From contig JAUCBJ010002868.1 of assembly GCA_032718475.1 (NCBI GenBank), forward strand, positions 1 to 33,969: a stretch of DNA of 33,969 nucleotides. Direction: 5' to 3'. The notes beneath the pieces were generated by a model. It was given only the letters and a program-made list of their open reading frames with translations. It did not search any database and was not told the DNA's origin. The position numbers and the translations under genes were made by a program. Positions 9,813-17,726 of this stretch are shown one piece after another. The stretch comes from Nemertoderma westbladi (Eukaryota > Xenacoelomorpha > Nemertodermatida > Nemertodermatidae). Each line of letters starts with the position of its first letter. Within the stretch, counting starts at the first letter, position 1.

Positions 9813-10746
9813 TTGTGTTTACTCAGTCACTCTATCCCAGACAATAAGCAAATATTAACTGTTAATGTATTACACCGCCAGCTGAATAGCTCTTCCCAGT
9901 GAATCCTAAGGGAATATCTATAAGGTTATTCACTGCTATGTTAGGTGGGAGGGCAGCTGATTGAATTTTAAGCACTACTGGGCCGTTCAAATGTATTATA
10001 GGTTAATAATAATGATATGTAGGGTCTGGTATTACTTTCTCTCAGACGGTAAGCAAATGGGGAAGGACACAACTACACTACGTTTGTCTTATCGCCAGCT
10101 TGCTGGCGTTTCTAGTTATTTAAAGCCATACCCATACAAAGTGTAAGAATTAAGCTCTCTCTGGCCTGACATTTCCATAGAATCTAAAACAATAATTTAT
10201 TGTTGAATTTATTATAATTAGATGACCTTTAGGGCTTCTTGCTGTCAAAGAACATATGTTTGTTTGTTTGTCTGTGTGTGTGCGTGGACGCACATTGATA
10301 TTGGCTTGGTAGAGAACGTGTTCTACATGTTGGGATGTCAAGTATATGTGCATCTTCTTTCAATCCAATATTCCACTAATAAAGCAGTCAGCTATAATCA
10401 CTTTAAGGTCTTAACACTAGAGTCTTACAACCTTTAACTACAAACTTACCAAACTTACCAAAATTACCTTAAAGTTAATATATACATCACAACCCCTTGT
10501 TAGTCAGTATGTCGGTACATTCAATTATCAGCTATAATCACAAAAGCTATCGGGCAAACTTATATTGATAATTATACTATTAATCAAACCATTATTGAAA
10601 GAAAGCGCCCATTGTTCTGGTTTCGTATAATATTATTATTAGGGTTACATGCATATTATATGCTTATATTAAATTGGTTGCTTCATTGCGATGCCGGATT
10701 TGGATATGGTTAAATATTTGTTTATCTTTTCGCTTCAGAAACGGAA
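9813..10746. other. Intergenic with small repeat fragments, no gene seen
   Basis: The stretch holds a small stem (CGCCAGC-TT-GCTGGCG, 10093-10108) with relatives near 11968, 30513 and 31549. It also holds a diverged copy of the 9.1-kb tandem unit near 10222. Short open frames here show no protein features. Confidence 0.45.
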
Positions 10747-11919
10747 TTAAGGGGGGGGGGGGGGGGGGGGGGGTAGCGCATTTTCAGACCAAAAAGTCGA
10801 ATTTGTGAAACATATCCTATCTGATGTAGAATTTCATGCTGAATCCAAATATGGAAACCGTTTTCCCATATCTTACTTAGTTTTCGAGATATCTGGGATA
10901 GAAGATACTGGCTCCGATGTATCGCGATATCGGTAAAGGAGATGAAGTTTGGGGTTTGCATTCAATTTCTGAATATTTCTGTGCTCAGTGGTGCTAATTG
11001 GATGTCTCCACGAGAAAGAGCACAAAATTTTAATTGAGAAAATATTTTTTTATGATTATTGGACCTACTGATCAGTTTATAAGACAAGTTCAAGTCTCCG
11101 GAATGAAGACGGGACTCGAATACGCGACTCTGCGGTCTTTGCGGGATTACACGGAATAGACTTATCAGTTATCGGAGATCTTCAAAATGTATAATCTCCA
11201 GTTCTAGTGGTCGTACGAAGTTCGTATTGGGCTCATTCGAAAGCTCTTTTCTCAGAGACCAAAGTTACCATTTGGTTTGGCAAACTCTTGAAAGCTGTCT
11301 GAGCAATCATAACTTGAACAAAATTTGCAAGGCATATTTTACCCAAATTCATGTTATGTTGCTTTACAACCATTTTGTCTTAAATCAAATGGAAACTTTG
11401 TTCTCTAAGAAAAGAGCTTTCGAATGAGCCTAAAACGAACTTCGTACGACCACTAGAACTGGAGATTATACATTTTGAAGATCTCCGATGACCAATAAGT
11501 CTATTCCGTGTAATCGCGCAAAGACCGCAGAGTCGCTTATTCGAGTCCAGTCTTCATTCCGGAGACTTGAAGTTGTCTTATAAACTGATCAGTAGGTCCA
11601 ATAATCATAAAAAAATACCTTCTCAATTAAAATTTTGTGCTCTTTCTCGTGGAGACATCCAATTGGCACCACTGAGCGCAGAAATTTGCAGAAATTGAAT
11701 GCAAACCCCAAACTTCATCGCCTTTACCGATATCGCGATATATCGGAGCCAGTATCTTCTATCCCAGATATATCGAAAACTAAGCAAGATATAAGCAAGA
11801 AAACTAAGCACGGTTTCCATATTTGGATTCAGAATGAAATTCTGCATCAGATAGGATATGTTTCAAAAATTCGTATTTTTGGTTAGAAAATGCGCTACCC
11901 CCCCCCCCCCCCCCCTTAA
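10747..11919. mobile_element. Large foldback (inverted-repeat) element bounded by TTAA
   Basis: Two arms of about 540 bp are reverse complements of one another at roughly nine bases in ten, by eye. The left arm is 10747 to about 11287 and the right arm about 11378-11919, with a spacer of about 90 bp. Matching landmarks include TCTGGGATAGAAGATACTGG (about 10891) with CCAGTATCTTCTATCCCAGA, and GGCTCATTCGAAAGCTCTTT (11230) with its complement ending at 11430. The ends are TTAA followed by 23 G on the left and 18 C followed by TTAA on the right. TTAA at both edges is the target-site duplication of piggyBac-type elements, but the poly-G/C terminus is not a standard piggyBac end. No transposase is encoded. 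Short frames in the arms mirror one another and are not genes. Confidence 0.85.
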
Positions 11920-12005
11920 GATTTAGTTTTTTCGGGTTTGTTGTCTTTATAGACGGTCTTCTTATATCCAGCTTGCGGGCTTTCTAGTACAGAACCCATC
12001 ATTAT

Positions 12006-12735
12006 ACTACTACTACTACAATCGGCCTGCTGCATTGAAACTCACATTGAGATGCTATGCCAGCTTAACAACAACATTTTGTCAACACCATGCAATCCAC
12101 AATTGACAAGCCCAATGCAGCTTGCATTACGAATGCTACGCCGGCTTTATCAACAAAATTGCGCCGCCACAACTCCCTATCGCCCATGACATTTGCTAGA
12201 TCATCCGCATCTTCAAGGCCAGTGTCCTTTAAGATGCGTCTCAAGAAAGTCATGGGCTGTCCACCATGCTTATTCACTCCATGAGGCTGCCAAAGTACAA
12301 GATTATGCACTGGCTGGTCCTCACGCCGAAAACAATGTCCTGCAAAGCGGAGGCGGCTTTGTTAAAGTGTCAAGCATGGGGGAACCAATGAGACACCTCC
12401 AATGTTATATAGTGTCTGGTTGGAGATGTGTGCATGGTACTTGACACAATGAACCCGGCGTAGCATTCTTGTGAATGGGCCATCCAGAGATTTGGTGTCC
12501 TCAGCAGTTAGAGACCAGCATGGACTCCCCTAGAGGAGTACTGGAACTACCGCTGCTCTAAATAATCGGACCTTAAGTTTCTGATGTATTCTGTGTGACT
12601 TTCAAATCCTGGAAAGCCTATTCAAGGCTGCCCATGCCTTTCCCTTACGTATTCGAAGGTCCTCACCTGACTTCCGGAACCATGATCCCAGATAACAGAA
12701 GTCGTCCACATGCTCAAGCATACCATCCTTTAGGC
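12006..12735 (-). mobile_element. LINE 3' fragment, copy B (C-terminal region plus 3' tail)
   Basis: On the minus strand the C-terminal region of a LINE polyprotein can be followed from about 12735 down to about 12090. Recognisable blocks are HVDDFCYLGSW, RKGKAWAALNRLSRI, KLKVRLFRAAVVPVLL, LDGPFTRMLRR, RLRFAGHC, VHNLVLWQPHG, TFLRRILKDTGLEDADDL and MGDRELWRRNF. Order and spacing match the region after RT in many invertebrate LINEs of the type with 'LFRAxVEPVLLYGSE'. Several in-frame stops and at least two frame shifts make it dead. The 3' end carries GGCCGATTGTAGTAGTAGTAGTA (read on minus), a short triplet tail ending near 12006. It is the most complete of the three copies and helps read copies A and C. 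Confidence 0.9.
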
Positions 12736-13606
12736 TTTTATACTCATCCGATAAGAGATTTGCTGAGGACTCTCAAAGTTAACTTGCAAAATTTTGATCT
12801 TTTAGGAGTTAACAAAAAGACCAACACTAGAAGCAGCCAGCCTATTCTAATGAGCTGAGGAGCCGTTGGGATTCCCTCTAGTGATTCTGGTGTTACCATC
12901 ACCCCATCATCATAAATCAGCATCTAATTATTATAGATGATAGATGTAGATTATTACAGCTATTAGTAACATAATTCATGAATTTCAATCTCTGAGGACC
13001 AGTCAATGGCATTCTAGGGTAGTTTACGTACAACAATATGCCACGTGGTCATTATTCTTGAATAATACTGATTTGCCAGCCTTGTGAACCCGATAATATT
13101 GACTTTCAAGGGCAGACCCCAGTCACTGACAACAGTCAGTCAATCACAGCTGATAAACAACCAATGATCTCTTGCATTATAATGTAGTTTGGGCATGGGC
13201 CAGTATGTCTTAGCCGGCAGTATGCGGCCAAGACACAGTAAATACCTGTTTTTAAGCGTACATCATGCGAATAAGGAAACAAAACAGTAACAGTTGAGCT
13301 ATTTGTGGGTGGGTAGAATACAACGAGATTGCTATCGTGAGGCGGAACTCGGGTCTGGGGCAGTGTGGGGTGTGTCTGATGCATTAGCAAGACTGACGTG
13401 TCAGTTAGGTGAGTGAGCTCGAGGTGGGAGTAAGGTGAGGTGGGAGCGTGATGTTTGGTTAAATTTCTTAAAAATGTAAAATTATGGTTATGTTTTGTTT
13501 AGAAAAAGGAAAAAACGAGGACGCACGTCACCGGGGGTTGATCCAGAAGAAGACGTTTGTTTCGGCCACCAGGCATCATTCTCCAATTTATTAAATTTCT
13601 TAAATA
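12736..13606. other. Intergenic, no supported gene
   Basis: No clear gene. Near 13490-13590 a plus-strand frame begins with a basic run (FRKRKKRGRTSPGVD) behind an acceptor-like TTTTGTTTAG. It runs into repeat R1, so I do not call it. Confidence 0.4.
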
Positions 13607-13683
13607 CCGATTTTGTGATAAAATCGCTGGATTTGTGTCTCATAACTGAGTCTCGTGCTGCGCGAAGGCCCCACAAACGTGTT
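13607..13683 (+). repeat. Dispersed repeat family R1, copy 2
   Basis: Homologous to copies at 6921 and 15518. It shares CCGATTTTGTGATA and GCTGCGCGAAGGCCCCACAA. Like copy 3, it is preceded by TTAAATTTCTTAA, so the repeat unit extends some 20 bp further left in these two copies. Confidence 0.85.
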
Positions 13684-14700
13684 TCTACTGTGTCAAAGGC
13701 GATGAAAATTATGATTGTACACCCAACTCTACAATAGCACTGCAGAAAAAGAAAATGTCAAAAACAAGGTCAAAAGAATAAAAGAGATATTTTCATTTAT
13801 CATCATTATATGCCAACCTTTCAAAGGAAAATACGTAAATATATACTGCATGATGCCGCCTGCATGAATATATGAATATATAATGTTCTCTTACAAAAGG
13901 CAATTTAATTTACGACGTATAGGTAAATTCAATGGATAATGAACATAGGGTTGGGGTTATGAGGGGAAGGTTGGTGGAGGGCTCCAATAACGAACGGTTC
14001 TGGCCAGAGTCCAGGAGCTACCAGAATGAATAATAACTGTCACGGCATCCCTGCTGATGGCCACCTTTAATCGGGCCAGGCTTCCTGGGGATCCGAGTTA
14101 CAGCCCCGGTTATATGACGTCAGTGTAAATAGCACCTGAATATCGATGTCCTGGTGTTAAATTCCTGCCCTGCCCGAACGGCGTCGGACAGGCCAGGGAA
14201 TTCTTGATTGAAAGCGTATCCACGGTTACCTCTGGGTGTTTGAATATTTTTATTAATATTGATTTCGTTCCGCATATCTTAACAACGCGGCAACGGCAAA
14301 AGATCAAATGGCTGTAAATAAATGATATAAATGGGATTTGGCACTAATCACTGGGTATTAAGCATTATTAAGCATTGTACATCATTAAACTTAGGTAGGT
14401 GTTGGTTTAAGTACGAGTATTCTATGTAACCTGTGCTTTTGACATTCGTATTGTTTTGGTTAGAATATAACTTTGCAATAAAGTCTCCCGTGTTCCTAGT
14501 CACTCGAGATAGAGGGTTGTTGGTGGGGGGGGGGGAAGTAAATCCCATCTCGATTATCCCAATTAAGGGACAGACAGGCGTAGATTTCAGTGGCACTTTA
14601 TTCTAACAAAAACAATAAACGAAAAGCCATAAAGCAATAGAACATGTTACATTTTACTTTTGTGAGTAATCCCCCCTGTCTTAGCCAGTGAGCATTGTGG
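13684..14700. other. Intergenic, no gene seen; poly-G tract at 14525-14535
   Basis: I find no supported gene. A run of 11 G is at 14525-14535. Two minus-strand frames of 65 and 82 codons (14110-14307, 14348-14596) show no family features and are left out. Confidence 0.4.
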
Positions 14701-14907
14701 GACGAGCGACGAAAGAAAGTGAGCTTAGCATACAGGTACCACTAACTCAAATGTTGTGTATGTTGCTCTGTTGTTCTATTTTGTTCAATTTTAAACGTTA
14801 ATAACTCAGCCAAATATCGATGAAATCTATCCAAACTTGGTACACATGTAGTCTGGCAAAAGTTTAGAAATTTTCCAAGTTGAATTTCCGTGTGGCCTTC
14901 GAGAAGC
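14701..14907 (+). repeat. Dispersed repeat family R2, copy 2
   Basis: Same-strand homologue of 5402-5615. It shares ACGTTAATAACTC and GATGAAATCTATCCAAACTT, and the block after it through to TTTTCCAAGT. Identity is higher in the right half than in the left. Confidence 0.8.
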
Positions 14908-15284
14908 TAAGATAATAGCAGTTTATTAATTAAATTAAAATTAATTAAGTTGGTTGGGGTAAAAACAGCATTTTCAAGCCTGTCTTTTAATGGAAATTAA
15001 TTATTTTAGAGTATAAGATATAAATAATTATACTTAAAAGTTATACAGCTGTGATCCACATACCCCATTCCATTATAGTTTTTATATTAGTTCAGGTGAT
15101 TTACTTTAAGAAATGTGTTTTTAATTGATCTAAACGTAATTAAGTATCAAAATGCCCTCGCCACTCTATACCTCCCTCATTCCTTGGCATACTAGCTAGC
15201 TATTGCCTACTACTTGGCACGGGTAATTACAACTATATAGGAGATGAAGTGAAAGTTGTCACAACTTATAGTTGTGGAGTATAG
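14908..15284. other. Intergenic AT-rich, no gene seen
   Basis: AT-rich sequence without recognised features. Confidence 0.4.
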
Positions 15285-15416
15285 GAGATGTGTGCATTGT
15301 ACAGTGAACAATACGTAGAATTATTGTGAATGTGCCATCCAGAGATTTGGTGTCCTCAGCAGTTAGAACCGAGCATGGACTCCCCTAGAGGAGTACTGGA
15401 ACTACCGCTGCTCCAA
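15285..15416 (-). mobile_element. LINE 3' fragment, copy C (short)
   Basis: About 130 bp match copy B at about 12422-12560 nearly base for base in the central part. Shared blocks are CCAGAGATTTGGTGTCCTCA and CCTAGAGGAGTACTGGAACT. On the minus strand this is the FRAAV-PVL to LDG-RML segment. It ends abruptly on both sides, so it is a small relic and not a 3'-anchored insertion. Confidence 0.85.
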
Positions 15417-15517
15417 AGGGCGGTTGAAGCAAGGGGAACTTTCCTCTCTTCTTTGATTTATTCTTATTGGCGATATTTGTTTAAATTTCTTAATTATATA
15501 TTTAAATTTCTTAAGTA

Positions 15518-15599
15518 CCGATTTTGGGATAGAATTGCTCAATTTTAATCTGCATCTGATAACTGAGCCTCGTGCTGCGCGATGGCCCCACGAACGTGT
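15518..15599 (+). repeat. Dispersed repeat family R1, copy 3
   Basis: Shares CTGATAACTGAGCCTCGTGC and CGATGGCCCCACGAACGTGT with copies 1 and 2. It is preceded by a duplicated TTTAAATTTCTTAA motif. Confidence 0.85.
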
Positions 15600-16695
15600 T
15601 TTACAGCGCAGACATAATGCAATCTGTGACCGCCTTTCCATCACTCGGAATTCTCTTCAATTCAATAAAAATGTTATAAAATATGGATTAATTATTATCT
15701 ACTGTCTACTATCTACTATATTATCTACTGTTATTATCTACTGTATCCTCACATCCAGGCTCATCGAGGCTCAAATCCATAAAATCCAATAATTACAAAT
15801 AATATGAGTTCCATAAAATACCTTTTGGAATGCAAAATTGTATTTTTTAATTTAGTTAACAATAAAATAACTATATGTCAATTGAAATTTAAAATCAATA
15901 TCAATATCACGTTAAACTAAATTATATTCAGTAATAACTAACATATTTAAAATATAAATGAAGATTTATAAGCAGTTATTTTACGAAGTAACAAAATTAG
16001 CACATATCAATTATAATTACAGTTAAGTTATACATTACAGTAGTAGTGGGGAGAAATAATGTTCAAGGGAAAAATGCGCATAAGAACATAATTATAATAG
16101 CATATAAACCATGGAAGTAATAGCATTCGTCTGCGAGTAGAATTTATCCCATCTGCACTCAATGTAAAATATGGGAACCGGTAGTAAATATGTTTGAAGG
16201 GCCGACCGCCGACCCAATTGGTTTTTATGGCTCATCTTCTTTTGAATAATATTCGTTCAAAGAATTTAAAAAAATATTCTAATTGGTTTAATTGATTACC
16301 CATTTACATGGTATAAGTTTAACTACCGCTATTTATTTCTTATCAATTTAACAAAAATAATGCCATTATTATTGAATCATATTAATTAATAGTGTAGGAT
16401 ACAAATAATATAGAACTCAAACATAAATATGTCACATAATCAATTTACTTCTAACTTTACTTACAATCACATTACATCGGTCTCAACAAAGACTTAGTTG
16501 GTTGAGTTTACAATACAGTGTGGAACATAATTTTATACAGTAGAAGAACTGGAGCAATGCAATGCCCATTTATAATGAGTCAGAAATGGTTTCCTTACAA
16601 TAGTTCTATAATAATTTGACTCAGTGTCATACAAAAATGTTTCAAACGACGAATAGAGATTTTAAAAATGGTCGGATAGCTTTGTTATCTGCCGT
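15600..16695. other. AT-rich intergenic region, no gene seen
   Basis: Very AT-rich. A short (TATCTACTG)n-like patch is at about 15698-15742. I see no gene. The right part could lie in the 3' region of the EAG locus, but nothing in the sequence proves it. Confidence 0.4.
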
Positions 16696-16744
16696 CAGTT
16701 AAGTGGCATCTGAGAAGATAAGACTCTCAGATGCCACTTAACTG
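16696..16744. repeat. Perfect 20-bp hairpin with 9-nt loop
   Basis: CAGTTAAGTGGCATCTGAGA (16696-16715) is followed after nine bases by its exact reverse complement (16725-16744). The stem has no mismatch and moderate GC. It lies about 1 kb beyond the EAG stop codon in the direction of transcription. It could be a small-RNA-like hairpin, an RNA structure in an extended 3' UTR, or a relic of a MITE. There is no extended stem as expected for a typical animal pre-miRNA. Confidence 0.9.
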
Positions 16745-17343
16745 CCACGACTATCGTCCCAAAATATCACAACAACATATACAATTCACAATGTTGGGAA
16801 AATTCCAGTGAAAATCGGTAGAAAATAAAATTACATATTGAATGGGAAATAAGTATTTATGTCATTTAATATTTCGTCATAAAAATAATTGATTTATCTC
16901 GTTCGGAAAGAAATGAAAATAAAGTTCTTCTTTCTTAAAATTACATTTTTGAAATTATAATAAATATAAATTTCACTTAAACCATAATATTTTGTTTTCA
17001 GTTATTCTATGAATCTGGCATCAATTTCATCTCACTTTTTGGAATCCTCTATGAAACCGAACCATTAATCATATATAATATTACATTATTAGTCGGGCTG
17101 CTGTAAACGATACGAGTTTCCTCTGTTTTCAAGATGGCTTGCAAATGAAACCACTAATCTCGTTCGCCATGTTTGATAATTAGATAAAATATATTCAGAG
17201 GACGTATTCACAACAGATAATTATGCTCACTGCCGGAGCCTCAACCCCTCTGATAATAGGCGGTAGCTACACCGAATATATTATATCTCGAGATAAAACA
17301 ATTGTCCTGGCCGAATTTGACTCCTACTCTATATACTCCGACC
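16745..17343. other. AT-rich, no gene seen
   Basis: No supported feature. It lies directly downstream of the terminal exon candidate on the minus strand and may include its 3' UTR. Confidence 0.35.
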
Positions 17344-17691
17344 CTATATGTACAATGGCGCCCTACGAAGATCAGACATATCTGTAGTGAAATGACGCGG
17401 TGGGAATATTTTTGAGAGGAGAGGGTTAGCATAATTTTCGTTGAAATACGAAAATTGCTGCATGAGTTTGAGGGGCGACATCTGGGCGCCCAGGAAGGCA
17501 GGGTTTGAATAATGAATACTGCAGTCCATGATAATGCTGGTTCTGTTGTTAGGTCCTATGATGTTAGCCCCTGTAAAAAAATGTCCAATGAGTAAAAATG
17601 AACACCACAAAAATGTCTGTCTGTAAACTTAAGACAAATATAATTTGATCACATACCGTACAGCAATGTAGGCATCTCAGTGACAACAATA
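17344..17691 (-). CDS. Two candidate 3'-terminal exons of an unidentified gene (minus strand)
   Basis: Just past the EAG stop, the minus strand has a strong acceptor (CTCTCTTTTCCAACTATTCT then CGCAG, ending at 17692). A 35-nt stretch follows (17691-17657) and then a consensus donor (TACG|GTATGT). A second strong acceptor (ACATTTTTTTACAG) ends at 17571, which defines an 86-nt intron. The next stretch is open from 17570 to a TAG at 17344-17346. The 35-nt piece joins it in frame with no stop, giving about 87 residues that contain MPTLLYGANIIGPNNRTS and FLGAQMSPLKLMQQFSYF. Composition is protein-like, with no low-complexity bias. I do not recognise the family. It may be an alternative 3' end of the EAG transcript, or the tail of a gene whose upstream exons lie beyond the EAG gene. 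No in-phase donor inside the EAG frame was found that would fuse the two as one long protein. Confidence 0.45.
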
Positions 17692-17726
17692 CTGCGAGAA
17701 TAGTTGGAAAAGAGAGGTAAATTAAT

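Noticed and set aside
11227-11886. Small frames within the foldback arms
   Set aside because: They mirror frames in the opposite arm and reflect the inverted repeat, not a conserved protein.
13488-13737. Basic NLS-like frame on the plus strand
   Set aside because: More than half of it lies in dispersed repeat R1, and no downstream donor or homologous motif was found.
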